Source of the DNA: a virus
IMG/VR virus record: IMGVR_UViG_3300045257_000068
Coordinates: 1-43,818 of that record
Strand: one strand, 5' to 3'
DNA: 43,818 nt
In this document: positions 22,619-31,197 of the stretch, piece by piece
How positions within the stretch are numbered: the stretch's first letter is position 1
How the letters are laid out: the number at the start of each line of letters is the position of its first letter
Position numbers and translations under genes: made by a program
Notes under the pieces: generated by a model
What the model was told of the DNA's origin: nothing
The model's input: the letters and a program-made list of their open reading frames with translations, nothing else
Database searches by the model: none

Positions 22619-23181
22619 CCGATAACGATTCCTATTCCCATTGTTCCGACGATGCGCTCGACTGTCTGGCGCTTCTCTTTAATCTCGGCCCACAACCGGG
22701 GAACGCCGCAATCGGTGTGCGCTATGTCATGGAACGCGACGAACCGACCAAGGGGCCCGTAAGCCTCCCAATCCTGCTTCGCGCCTTCATAAGTGTGGTC
22801 GCCATCAATGAACACGACATCAAACGGGCCGTTATCCTTGGCCCACTGGATCGCGCCTTCGTTGTGCGAGTTGTCGAACCTGACCGCGACATCAAAACCA
22901 CGGTCGCTTAAATCACGCGCGACCATTTCCAGGTCTGGACGGGTTACAATTCCGGTTAACGGCCCCGCCTCGTCGGGCAGCGCGCCAAGATCAATCGAGC
23001 GGAGTTTTGCACCCGGCGCGGCGAACATCGCCAGCATGTGCAGCGTCATGCCGACACACGAACCAACCTCTAGGATCGAGCGCGCCCCTGCGGTATGGGC
23101 CAACAGAAAAGCTAATTCATTCGGGCTTTGCTGTGCCCAAACGCACGGCATTTCGTTGCCATGCCATTGCAGGCTCAGCAT
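22615..23181 (-). CDS. Class I SAM-dependent methyltransferase (Methyltransf_24-like)
   Basis: A 188-residue protein. ARSILEVGSCVGMTLHMLA (about 33-51) is the SAM-binding motif I, KLRSIDLG motif II, and PFDVVFIDGDHTYEGAKQDW (about 120-139) the acidic loop typical of the family that includes sugar and cephalosporin-type methyltransferases. It is encoded between two glycosyltransferase genes, so a sugar is the likely acceptor. Coupled to the 75-aa gene by ATGA. Confidence 0.82.
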   Translation of the reverse strand: MLSLQWHGNEMPCVWAQQSPNELAFLLAHTAGARSILEVGSCVGMTLHMLAMFAAPGAKLRSIDLGALPDEAGPLTGIVTRPDLEMVARDLSDRGFDVAVRFDNSHNEGAIQWAKDNGPFDVVFIDGDHTYEGAKQDWEAYGPLGRFVAFHDIAHTDCGVPRLWAEIKEKRQTVERIVGTMGIGIVIG

Positions 23182-23183
23182 AG

Positions 23184-23945
23184 TCAGGCCGCTTGTTTCT
23201 TCTCGGGCCGTAGTCCAATCAGGTCAGGAAGCGGCTTGCCGTACAGGTGGAAGCCGTAAGTAAAGTTGCCGATATGACCTATCGGATACTCAACACCGCA
23301 CCAGATTTCCCCGCCGCATTGCGTCCAGCGTTCGCAGAACGAATAGTCCTCGGACAGAGGGCGTCCGTTCTTGTCGTTCATCTTCTGGAATGCCTTGAGC
23401 ATGCGGCTGATGCCCAAACCACTAATCGCCCCCGGATCAATCGTGTTATTGATTTTCGGGAATTTCTTGAGCATCGTTTTAACGACCTCCCGCTTGATGA
23501 GCAGGATGCCGCCGCCAACATATTTCCACTGTTGGAAGCCGTTTATAATTGGACGTTCACCACCAAGCGTTTCGCCAATCACCATTGAACGAATATCGTT
23601 GTTCGGTGATAGTTGGCGCTTGTGGTAGGTCACTCCTACTACTGGCTTGTTCAGCTTGAGCATCTGAACGACCACGTTTGGATCGAAGCTCATGTCATTG
23701 TCGATCATGCAAAGATGATCGTATTCCGGCTGGGTATCGAACCAGAACGTCAGGATTGAATTGCGGACATCTTCGATGTCGCACATATCGACCGTATATT
23801 CCTGGTTCGGTATTTTCGCGTAACCAAGGGAAGCTCTTAGCTGACTGATCGCCGCATGGGTCTGCATCTTGATTTCGCCGCCGTAGCATGGCGTTGCAAC
23901 CAGAATGCCCTTGAGTTGTAGATCGTCAGCCACAAATCCTCCCAT
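23184..23945 (-). CDS. GT-A family glycosyltransferase
   Basis: A 253-residue GT-A protein: GILVATPCYGGEI opens the nucleotide-sugar fold, HLCMIDNDMSFDP supplies the DxD metal site (about 77-88), and PLSEDYSFCERWTQCGGEIW (about 196-215) is the phage-type acceptor-side motif. The listed ATG at 23945 puts GGGAGGA inside the ORF; GTG four codons later, close behind that GGAGGA, is an alternative start. Located between the coat gene and the methyltransferase. Confidence 0.82.
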   Translation of the reverse strand: MGGFVADDLQLKGILVATPCYGGEIKMQTHAAISQLRASLGYAKIPNQEYTVDMCDIEDVRNSILTFWFDTQPEYDHLCMIDNDMSFDPNVVVQMLKLNKPVVGVTYHKRQLSPNNDIRSMVIGETLGGERPIINGFQQWKYVGGGILLIKREVVKTMLKKFPKINNTIDPGAISGLGISRMLKAFQKMNDKNGRPLSEDYSFCERWTQCGGEIWCGVEYPIGHIGNFTYGFHLYGKPLPDLIGLRPEKKQAA

Positions 23946-24027
23946 GAAATGGTTGCCGGTCTTTCCCGACTGTCATCACTGCACACCATCCGCACCGGTT
24001 TTACGGAACTGCGAAAATGTGCCCGTG

Positions 24028-24054
24028 AAAAACGGGGCGACCGAAGCCGCCCCG
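24028..24054 (-). terminator. Rho-independent terminator after the coat gene
   Basis: On the minus strand the sequence folds as CGGGGCGGC-TTCG-GTCGCCCCG, nine pairs with one G-T wobble and a UUCG loop, followed by TTTTT. It lies nine bases beyond the coat stop codon and would end the scaffold-coat transcript before the glycosylation cassette. Confidence 0.9.
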
Positions 24055-24063
24055 CTGTAGTTA

Positions 24064-25284
24064 TTACTGGCCGCTGATACGCGCCATCTGACGCGGATCG
24101 AGCAACTTGACGCCGTACAAGATGTCGAGACGCCAGATCGACTCGTCGCCCGCGCCGTTGTAGTACGGGATCACGCGGACGCTCATGCCCTTGTAGGACT
24201 GGCGTGACACGTCAACCGCACCCGGAGGCGCTTCCAGCGGAGCCACGGCAAGAGTCATGGCCTGCTTGGCAAAGATGAGGTTCTGCGAACTGACCGTCGA
24301 GGCCGCACCCGCGAAGGTGACGGTGCTCGAAGCAGTCGGAGCCGCAGACACGTTCTGGAACGCCGTCGCCGCCGAGATAATCGGAGGCGAGATCGTCGCA
24401 GTAACCGTGCCAGTACCGCCGGCCGCAGCAATCACAACGAACTGTTGCAGATAGTTCGCCGTCGCCTTGGTCACTGGATTGACCGCGTTGACACCGGACA
24501 GCGTGAACACGTCGCCAGCCGCGATAGACTTCGAGGATGCGAAGTCGAAGGCGAACGACATGGTGTTGCTGTTCAGGGTCGCAGCGTAGGTCGTAGACAG
24601 CGTGCCCGAAGAGGCAGTCGCGGTCGTAGCCGTGCCACGAGTGAACGACAACACGTTCTGACTCATGTACGTATTAAGGCCGGCGATAATGCCGAGATTA
24701 CCGTTGCGGTACGCATCCTGGGCCACGGCGTTGACGAACAGCGCCGTAGAGCTGGAAGCGAAGTTCCAGTAATCGGTCGGTGACATGACCGCAGCGCGTC
24801 CGTCCTGCGGGACGCCCAACAGGTCAAGACGCTCGGCGCCCTTCGACAAGTCTTTGAAGGTGCCGATGGGATTGCCCATCGTGCCGATGTAGTTGTACGA
24901 GGCAGAAGCCAGCGCCAAGATGTCGGAGTCGATCTTGTTGGCGAGCTGGATCATTGCCGGGCGGATGACGCGATCCGACAGGCTTTGAATGTTCTGCGTC
25001 AATTCCTGAGAGTTGAACTTGAAGTCAACACCGACCAGGGTATTGAGCACCAATGGGAACTGACCTTCGGTCACGTCCTGCACGGAGGCGGAACGACCCG
25101 AACGAACGGTGAAATCAGCCGGCCTACGGACGTTGATCGAGTTGCCGACCGTGTAGCCGTTGACGTTCTTATCGAACTCAGGCTCATAGCCGCGATACAC
25201 GAGCTTCGGCATCACGACTTGGTTTTCGAGGATCATCACCGCTTCTTTGGCGACGATACTCGCAGTAAGGTTTGTGTTAGCCAT
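24064..25284 (-). CDS. Major capsid protein, P22 coat-like
   Basis: A 406-residue protein with the P22 gp5-like pattern: EAVMILENQVVMPKLVYRGY, SINVRRPADFTVRSGRSASV and GVDFKFNSQELTQNIQSLSD at the start, an inserted Thr/Ser/Ala-rich stretch in the middle (about 215-330; the I-domain position), and a C-terminal SYKGMSVRVIPYYN, WRLDILYGVKLLDPRQMARI. It assembles the procapsid with the scaffold encoded just upstream, and terminators on both sides isolate the pair for high expression. Confidence 0.93.
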   Translation of the reverse strand: MANTNLTASIVAKEAVMILENQVVMPKLVYRGYEPEFDKNVNGYTVGNSINVRRPADFTVRSGRSASVQDVTEGQFPLVLNTLVGVDFKFNSQELTQNIQSLSDRVIRPAMIQLANKIDSDILALASASYNYIGTMGNPIGTFKDLSKGAERLDLLGVPQDGRAAVMSPTDYWNFASSSTALFVNAVAQDAYRNGNLGIIAGLNTYMSQNVLSFTRGTATTATASSGTLSTTYAATLNSNTMSFAFDFASSKSIAAGDVFTLSGVNAVNPVTKATANYLQQFVVIAAAGGTGTVTATISPPIISAATAFQNVSAAPTASSTVTFAGAASTVSSQNLIFAKQAMTLAVAPLEAPPGAVDVSRQSYKGMSVRVIPYYNGAGDESIWRLDILYGVKLLDPRQMARISGQ

Positions 25285-25329
25285 TTTCTTATCCTTCGCG
25301 CTTTAACGCGCGGTGTTATTGGATTGAGG

Positions 25330-26259
25330 CTACCGTGCCGCCTCGATCTGCTTCTTGCGATGCGCGACATAGCTGTTGATGTCGGCGTCGTGCAGATTGA
25401 ACGGCGGTGCCGCTCCACCTTTCGGGGCGGATGGCGGTGGACTTGCCTCGGTTGCTTTTTTCGCTTGCGGAAGATGAACGCGCGCCTCCAGACGGCCAAC
25501 CTCGCGGGCCAGCTCCTTGCCTTTGAGCGCATTCAACTCGCGTGCCGTTTCCCGGTTCTGAGCGAGGTAGTAATGGATCAATGCCGCCTTCGGGGACGAC
25601 ATGATTTCTTCGATGAGTTCAGGATTCGTGATCTTGATGTCACTTGCAGAGTTAATAACCTTGTCAAAGTCGGGGATGCGTTCTCTGGCTTGCCCCGCTG
25701 ATTCCTCGTATGCCTCCTGCCGCTCGATCTGTTCTTCGCGGCGCTGGCGTTGGGTTTGTTCCTCTTGGTGCGACTGTTGCAGCCTTGCAAACTCTTCCCG
25801 CACAGCCTGGCGGCTATTCCATGCGACTGTGGCTCGCTCGAAGGCTAGATAGTCGTTTGGAAAGTCCGTTTCCTTCGGCTCCCGTTCTACGCCGGGCCTG
25901 CCTTGTTCCGGTTGTGGCGTGTTGAACTGAGCTAGTTTCTTTTCAAGGTCCGCTGCTCTTGCATTGGCGGCTTCATAGTCCGCTTCAATCAGTTGCAGGC
26001 GGCGCTTAAGCTTTTGCGAACCGGGGATTTTCTTGCGCTCGCCGTCATCGTCGGGCGTGACATCTTTGCCCCCCGATGCTTCCGGGTCGGTGGCATCTAT
26101 TTTCCGGTCTTTTGTGTCCTCTGGCGTCGGATCTGGGGGCGCTTCCTTCGGGACATCGAGACTGACCGGACCATCATCGGCAGCAGGGACAGGATCAGGA
26201 GCAGGAGCATTAACAACAGTCTCAGCCGGCACAACGGCCAGCCCATCAGTTTCAGACAT
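25330..26259 (-). CDS. Scaffold protein, P22 gp8-like
   Basis: I use ATG 26259 (MSETDGLAVVPAETVV); AGGA lies seven bases ahead. The 309-residue product has a long Pro/Asp-rich disordered head (about 1-85), a helical Gln/Glu/Arg-rich middle (QQSHQEEQTQRQRREEQIER) and a C-terminal charged helix (INSYVAHRKKQIEAAR) typical of the coat-binding end. It directs coat assembly and leaves before maturation. The longer in-frame start would run into the terminator. Confidence 0.88.
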   Translation of the reverse strand: MSETDGLAVVPAETVVNAPAPDPVPAADDGPVSLDVPKEAPPDPTPEDTKDRKIDATDPEASGGKDVTPDDDGERKKIPGSQKLKRRLQLIEADYEAANARAADLEKKLAQFNTPQPEQGRPGVEREPKETDFPNDYLAFERATVAWNSRQAVREEFARLQQSHQEEQTQRQRREEQIERQEAYEESAGQARERIPDFDKVINSASDIKITNPELIEEIMSSPKAALIHYYLAQNRETARELNALKGKELAREVGRLEARVHLPQAKKATEASPPPSAPKGGAAPPFNLHDADINSYVAHRKKQIEAAR

Positions 26260-26269
26260 AGGTTTTCCT

Positions 26270-26295
26270 AAAAAAATGGGAGCCCGAAGGCTCCC
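26270..26295 (-). terminator. Rho-independent terminator upstream of the scaffold gene
   Basis: Minus-strand fold GGGAGCC-TTCG-GGCTCCC, seven perfect pairs with a UUCG loop, followed by a run of seven T. It stands between the gene at 26324-26788 and the scaffold start, so upstream transcripts end here unless antiterminated. Confidence 0.92.
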
Positions 26296-26323
26296 CAAGT
26301 TGACCGCCAGCGTGAGCCGGCAG

Positions 26324-26788
26324 TTAGACACACATGAGAATGACTATGATCGCATCCTCATCATCACGGAGACGCACTTGCATCTCGTAGAGGATTTGCA
26401 ATGCGGCTATTCGAGCAGTTGCCTTCTGTGCGGCTTCTTCGACCGCATTCATTCGATTTATTACAGTGAACAGTTCCGCGCGCTGGGCGGCTTCCGCATC
26501 GCTCTCCGGTTGTTCTTCCCGGAGTTGCGCCGCTGCGGCTTCAACGGTTTCTGCGCTGGCCTTGAGCTTTAGTGCTTCTTCTAGTTCCTGCGCTGCCCGG
26601 CGCTTAGCCTCGTGTCGTTGCCGGATGGCATAGAGTAGGGCGTATTCTTCTTGTTCGCGCCGCCTGTGTAACTCGCCGCTATCAAGCGCGGGCCTTGACG
26701 GCGGAGGAGGCGGAGGCGGTGTAACCCCACCCCTATTCCAGTGGGTCAACCAATGTGTTGACCAGGAATTACCCCACGAAGAGGCCAC
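26324..26788 (-). CDS. Structural hypothetical protein with Trp-rich head, 154 aa
   Basis: The N-terminus SWGNSWSTHWLTHWNRGG is a Trp-rich motif seen at the start of some phage virion proteins, followed by a polyproline run and a long charged helix (about 40-150; HEAKRRAAQELEEALKLKAS). It is likely an accessory head protein. The role is unknown and the assignment rests on position in the head module. Confidence 0.65.
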   Translation of the reverse strand: MASSWGNSWSTHWLTHWNRGGVTPPPPPPPSRPALDSGELHRRREQEEYALLYAIRQRHEAKRRAAQELEEALKLKASAETVEAAAAQLREEQPESDAEAAQRAELFTVINRMNAVEEAAQKATARIAALQILYEMQVRLRDDEDAIIVILMCV

Positions 26789-27601
26789 TTACGGCCCCCA
26801 TTCATTGCCGGCGGCTCCCGTTCCGTTCACCTGTACATCATTGACATACTGAATGTTCGCGTCGATTTGATTGGCGACCGTAAAGGTTAGCTTATCGGTT
26901 TGCGTCTTGATGGCATTGACTGTAGTCGTGGTTGGCAGCGCCGCGATATCCGCCGCGATGGATGCGCCCGCAGGCGCGCCGATGCGGGTATAGATCGCGC
27001 CGGCCCCCGTGTTGACATCGGTGAGGATCGTACCTGTGTCACTCTTCACCGCTGCAATGTCGGCGGACACAGAAGCACCAGCAGGAGCGCCCAGCGTGCC
27101 GCCAATGTCCCGCGCGGTCTGCGACGTGCCGTTGATCTTGATAATGTCCAATCGTCCGTTGGCGTCGATGGATTCCAAGTTCCAGTTGGTCGGTGGGGCG
27201 AGCGAGTTGACCCCTGTGATAAACGCCGTTGCGCTATCCGGGTTCACGGCCACCAACTGAACCTCAATCGGCAGCGGCGCCATGTTCGTTGCCCCTTTGA
27301 GCAGAAACCCGCATGACTTGGCACCAGACGCTATGGCAGCGTTGGGCGGGCAGAACTGATACCAGCCCGGCATATTGGTCGCGTCGATCTCCTTGAAGCC
27401 CGATGATGTGAACGTGCCGACCGTCATGGTGACAAGATTGATGACGGTCGCGGTCGTGTCGGTGTCTCGGTGATAGTACGCAGTCAGGCTCGATGAGTTG
27501 AACACAAGGCCGGTCAACCCCGCGCCAGTGGTAGAACTGGAATCGCGGATAAAGACTTGCCAGATTTCCGAGGTGGCCCCTGCGAGCTTTTCGAGTTTCA
27601 T
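26789..27601 (-). CDS. Virion-associated protein with repeated adhesin-like segments, 270 aa
   Basis: The N-terminal half (about 1-130) is a beta domain (IWQVFIRDSSSTTGAGLTGL, GWYQFCPPNAA). The second half repeats GAPAGASxxADIAA twice with flanking AAVKSDTGTILTDV, a pattern common in phage tail and head decoration proteins. Four-base overlap with the next gene. Probably a decoration or fibre component. Confidence 0.7.
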   Translation of the reverse strand: MKLEKLAGATSEIWQVFIRDSSSTTGAGLTGLVFNSSSLTAYYHRDTDTTATVINLVTMTVGTFTSSGFKEIDATNMPGWYQFCPPNAAIASGAKSCGFLLKGATNMAPLPIEVQLVAVNPDSATAFITGVNSLAPPTNWNLESIDANGRLDIIKINGTSQTARDIGGTLGAPAGASVSADIAAVKSDTGTILTDVNTGAGAIYTRIGAPAGASIAADIAALPTTTTVNAIKTQTDKLTFTVANQIDANIQYVNDVQVNGTGAAGNEWGP

Positions 27602-28446
27602 ACGCCCTCAAGGCTCGGGATATAGAGCATACCGGAACCGCCGCCGGCAGACGGCGCATTGATCGTGATGCCGGTATCGTTGCCGAGGTTGAAAGAGTTA
27701 TTTGCCGTAAATGTCCCCCCGCCGGAGCAAGTGAGGTCACGAACCGAGGCCCAAGTGATTGTCTGATTACTGGAGCTAGAAATAGTCGCGGCCACACCAA
27801 TAACGTCCGTGATTATCCCTATCGTCTGACCCGACGACGATCCCGCGATGTTTAGCGTTGTGACCGTGAATGTCTTTCCGTTTTGTAATTGAACATAGTT
27901 CGGGGAACTGATTGTGAGCGTCGAGACGGTGAAGCTACTATTGAGCGCCACCACACCAGCGGCCCCACCAGCGAATGTTATGGTTCCGAATGTCAGGGCC
28001 GTTGTACCCGACGTGAAAGTTCTGCTCCCCGTCCCGGTAAACGCAATGGTTGCTGACGCCGCGCTTAGTGTCAGGCCCGTGGTGGTAAAGAATGTTACAA
28101 GGCCGCCCGCACCGGATATTGTCCATGTTCCAGAGCCCATATTGAAGGTTCTGGTGCCAGATCCGCTGCATGTAAGAGCGGTTCCGCTGACGCTCAGCGT
28201 TACGCTGTTGTTGTTTGTCGCAAAATCCAGCGTTCCAGTGAATGCCCCACACGAGAGGGACTGAATGGTGATCGTGCCACCGAAATTGACGGTAACTGTG
28301 CCGCCGCCGCTGGCCCCGTCAAACGTCACTGTATCCGCAGAGCCGGGGACTGACACGCCGCCCGCCCCGCCACTACTCGCCGCCCAATGCGTCGTGGTCG
28401 CCGCATCCCACGTTCCAGTACCGCCAACCCAGAAGCGCGATGCCAT
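27598..28446 (-). CDS. Autotransporter-like beta-repeat protein, 282 aa
   Basis: It opens with the sequence RFWVGGTGTWDAATTTHWA, the head of a beta-solenoid family seen in phage and surface proteins. The rest is short beta repeats with GT/GS turns (GTRTFNMGSGTWTISGAGG, GSRTFTSGTTALTFGTITFA). It is probably a virion surface or decoration protein. The neighbouring 26789-27601 product carries related repetition. Confidence 0.72.
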   Translation of the reverse strand: MASRFWVGGTGTWDAATTTHWAASSGGAGGVSVPGSADTVTFDGASGGGTVTVNFGGTITIQSLSCGAFTGTLDFATNNNSVTLSVSGTALTCSGSGTRTFNMGSGTWTISGAGGLVTFFTTTGLTLSAASATIAFTGTGSRTFTSGTTALTFGTITFAGGAAGVVALNSSFTVSTLTISSPNYVQLQNGKTFTVTTLNIAGSSSGQTIGIITDVIGVAATISSSSNQTITWASVRDLTCSGGGTFTANNSFNLGNDTGITINAPSAGGGSGMLYIPSLEGV

Positions 28447-28719
28447 TTACAGCGCCGTCAACTGCTGGTTCAGGCCATCAATCTGCGTCTGCAGATCGGC
28501 CCGCGCGTTCGTTACAGCCAGCTTCCATATCTCCTGACTGACATTCGGAAGCTGGACCGATGTGCCTGATGGCTGGCTTGCGCCTTCACTCGGAGCCACA
28601 GCCTTAACCGTCACCGGCCAGCTCTCAGCAATGACCGTATCAATCTGGGCGAGCGCTCCACTGAGCGCGTCAATCTGCTCGATCAGGGATTTGCCGACGC
28701 GGGCGGTGTCTTGTTTCAT
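28447..28719 (-). CDS. Small coiled-coil protein beside the portal gene, 90 aa
   Basis: Two heptad helices (ARVGKSLIEQIDALSGALAQ and RADLQTQIDGLNQQLTAL) separated by a Ser/Gly/Pro-rich middle. It lies directly after the portal stop and may be a portal-proximal or assembly factor. No family recognised. Confidence 0.6.
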   Translation of the reverse strand: MKQDTARVGKSLIEQIDALSGALAQIDTVIAESWPVTVKAVAPSEGASQPSGTSVQLPNVSQEIWKLAVTNARADLQTQIDGLNQQLTAL

Positions 28720-31104
28720 TTAATGGCTCATCGTGGATGAAACGCCGCCGGTAATGGCCCCGGATTTATCCCGAGACACGTCAACCTTCTTCGGCGCCGC
28801 CTGTGCCTTGGCTAATGCTTCCAAGCCAGCCCTGAACCCCTCACCCATTTGCGCCATGCCCTGAGCAATCTGCGCCATGACTTGCAATGACTCGTCGTGC
28901 CTGCGCTCGGCCGGGTTCACGCCGTCAAGGATTTCCTTTTCCTCGGGCTCGGCGATCTGCTGGCGTTTGGCGGCCAAGTCGGCCTGTGCATTTTGATGTG
29001 CCGTGATTGCGGCGGCGTGCTCGACCTCGCCCATACGGGTCTTATGCATCAGCTCGTGCGCGGCTGTGTCGTGGGCGATCCGCGCCGTCTGATCGGCCAC
29101 AGGATCAAATGGCTCTTGCGGGGTAGCAGCTGGTTCCTGCCCGACCGCTTGCTGTTCCATTCGTGTACGCGCGATAATCTCGGCTATCTCGGCCTGTATC
29201 TTCTCGTTCGCCAGCTCTTTGTTCTGCAACTCAAGCTGGATCATTTGCTGCTGGACTTGCTGCGCCTGCATTTCCTGCGGCGTCGGCGGTTCCGGCTGTT
29301 CTTCGTCGCCCGCCTCTTTCTTCTGCTTGGCAATGAGCTTCTGCACCGGGGGCGGCGCTATAACCTCCAGACGTTTGCCAACCTCGTCGGCCAAGGGCCA
29401 GTCCTGCGCCTTGGCGATCAAGTCCATGAGAACCGGGGCAGTCTCAGGCGCGGCCTGCACGAACTGCGTCATGCTGTCACGAGCTTCCGCTCGCTTGGTC
29501 GTGTAGCTCGGCCCGGTATCCATTACGATGTCGTAGGCGCCGACCGTGACATCGTTTTCTATTTTCTGCTGGTCGAGCGGTTGTCCAGTCTGCTCGTCCA
29601 AGACTTGCATCCCGGTCGGCTTGTTGATCCATTTAAGGTCAACCTTGCCGTCCTCGCCCATAATCCGAATCATGCGCTCGGAGTCGTAGACGTGCGGGAT
29701 CAGGTCCGCGATGATGACGCCGGCCCGCTTGATGGCTCGGGTCCAGTTGTCAACGTAGACGTAGGTTCCGGTGTCGCCTTCCTTCTGCTCTGCAAGGATA
29801 GCCTTGCCTGACTTGGCAGAACCGGGGCGGCCCAAGCCTGGATCGTAGATACCGATGACAGCCTTCATATCATCGACGGAGCGGGCCAATCCCTCTTGAA
29901 TGCCCTGCGATGAAACAGGGGGCTGGACGCGCTCGGGTGCCTTGCCGCCGTTATTAGGGTCTGGCGTGTAGAGCAGGATCGGATGAGCTTTCGAGTTAGC
30001 CGTGTTCCAAAGGTCCTCGAACTTCTCGACGTTCTTTAATGTGCCGACAAACGGCGCCTTCGGTTGAAGCGCGATAACCTCGGCGTCGGTCGAACTATAA
30101 TAGTTGTACAATCGCTGCGGATCGCGGGCGAAGCGGATCAGGCCATGCCGGACAACCTTGCGCCCGATCTTGACCTCTTCACCAATAACCGGGATGACGG
30201 GTATATGATTGCCGGGCCATTCAGTTGTCTCAAGGACATGCGCCGCCGTGATTAAATACCGACATACCTGATAGCCGTCACGCTCCTCGATCTTCTTCGC
30301 GGTATTGCCAATCTCCAAACGCTCTCGTTCGTTCTTGTCAGTCAGGTCGGTTATGCCGCCATCGGGGAGCAATGCCAGCAGCTTCTTGACCGGCTTCTTG
30401 ACCCAATACTCTGCAACCCGAACCATATCGTTATCAAACCAGCCGTCGGTCGAGCCGGTGATCTTAGTGCTGTCGAAGTCCTCCACATTGGCGTCAGGAT
30501 AGCTTTCCTTGAACGCCTCACGGCTCATGTCGTGCGGGACGATGCACCACTTGGCATCCTCACGGGACGGGAAAACGCTATCAGTATCCCAAGCAACCGC
30601 TACACCATCGGAAACACCCGTGATGCGTAGTTCCTGATTAAATGTGGTGTCTCCCGCGTATTCCTTGATGACCTGGAAATGTCCAATGCCACAGCGAACC
30701 TGCGAGTCGGCGCCGGTCATGTACGGGGCGCTGGAATCCGAACGGTTCTCGATGTAGCGGATCATCCCCGCTATGGTTTCGGCGGTATCCTTGTCGCCAC
30801 GGGAATCTACCGGAACAACCTTGATGCTGGGCCGCATCTGCCGCATGTCGCCCGTAACTTGACGGATAAATTGCGGGAGCCGGTTGACCGTGAGCATCGG
30901 ACGGCCATGACGGGCATCGATGTCTGTCTTTGACCATTGCTCGCCTGCGGAGAACTTTAGGTCCTCGTAGGCTTCGTCAATGTTGGTGCGCTCTCTGAGA
31001 ACCCAGCGGGCATGACGGTCCAGGGCTGTGCGGCAGATATCGTCGTCGTCTTTTTTCTTCGATGCTTTCGTTGGCTTGGCGTCGGAAGCGTAATCAGCGG
31101 CCAT
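28720..31104 (-). CDS. Portal protein, P22-like
   Basis: A 794-residue portal. The core (about 25-510) follows the P22 type: RTNIDEAYEDLKFSAGEQWS, PMLTVNRLPQFIRQVTGDMR, MIRYIENRSDSSAPYMTGAD, CGIGHFQVIKEYAG and SGKAILAEQKEGDTGTYVYV. The C-terminal 230 residues are Gln/Glu/Ala-rich and coiled, the barrel extension of P22 portals. It forms the dodecameric DNA gate, drives headful sensing with the terminase, and binds the gp4-like adaptor. The C-terminal tail is longer than in P22 (725 residues). Confidence 0.93.
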   Translation of the reverse strand: MAADYASDAKPTKASKKKDDDDICRTALDRHARWVLRERTNIDEAYEDLKFSAGEQWSKTDIDARHGRPMLTVNRLPQFIRQVTGDMRQMRPSIKVVPVDSRGDKDTAETIAGMIRYIENRSDSSAPYMTGADSQVRCGIGHFQVIKEYAGDTTFNQELRITGVSDGVAVAWDTDSVFPSREDAKWCIVPHDMSREAFKESYPDANVEDFDSTKITGSTDGWFDNDMVRVAEYWVKKPVKKLLALLPDGGITDLTDKNERERLEIGNTAKKIEERDGYQVCRYLITAAHVLETTEWPGNHIPVIPVIGEEVKIGRKVVRHGLIRFARDPQRLYNYYSSTDAEVIALQPKAPFVGTLKNVEKFEDLWNTANSKAHPILLYTPDPNNGGKAPERVQPPVSSQGIQEGLARSVDDMKAVIGIYDPGLGRPGSAKSGKAILAEQKEGDTGTYVYVDNWTRAIKRAGVIIADLIPHVYDSERMIRIMGEDGKVDLKWINKPTGMQVLDEQTGQPLDQQKIENDVTVGAYDIVMDTGPSYTTKRAEARDSMTQFVQAAPETAPVLMDLIAKAQDWPLADEVGKRLEVIAPPPVQKLIAKQKKEAGDEEQPEPPTPQEMQAQQVQQQMIQLELQNKELANEKIQAEIAEIIARTRMEQQAVGQEPAATPQEPFDPVADQTARIAHDTAAHELMHKTRMGEVEHAAAITAHQNAQADLAAKRQQIAEPEEKEILDGVNPAERRHDESLQVMAQIAQGMAQMGEGFRAGLEALAKAQAAPKKVDVSRDKSGAITGGVSSTMSH

Positions 31105-31107
31105 TAT

Positions 31108-31197
31108 CTAAAAATACCGGAGTATGAGAAATGCCGTTAAAAATGGCGCGATCCAAAGTGCAGTCGCAAGTGTCACCACCATCAATGCAGAGCGCAT
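31108..31197 (-). CDS. Membrane peptide between portal and terminase, 29 aa
   Basis: ATG 31197 overlaps the large-terminase stop as TGATG. The 29 residues form one helix (LMVVTLATALWIAPFLTAFL). It fills the gap between two essential genes, which supports it, but size alone keeps confidence low. Confidence 0.4.
   Translation of the reverse strand: MRSALMVVTLATALWIAPFLTAFLILRYF

Noticed and set aside
24985-25701. 238-codon plus-strand frame opposite coat and scaffold genes
   Set aside because: Antisense shadow; crosses two certain genes and has Arg/Leu-rich composition.
28897-29811. 304-codon plus-strand frame opposite the portal gene
   Set aside because: Leu/Arg/Gly-rich shadow of the Gln/Glu/Ala-rich portal C-terminus on the other strand; no ribosome site or motif.
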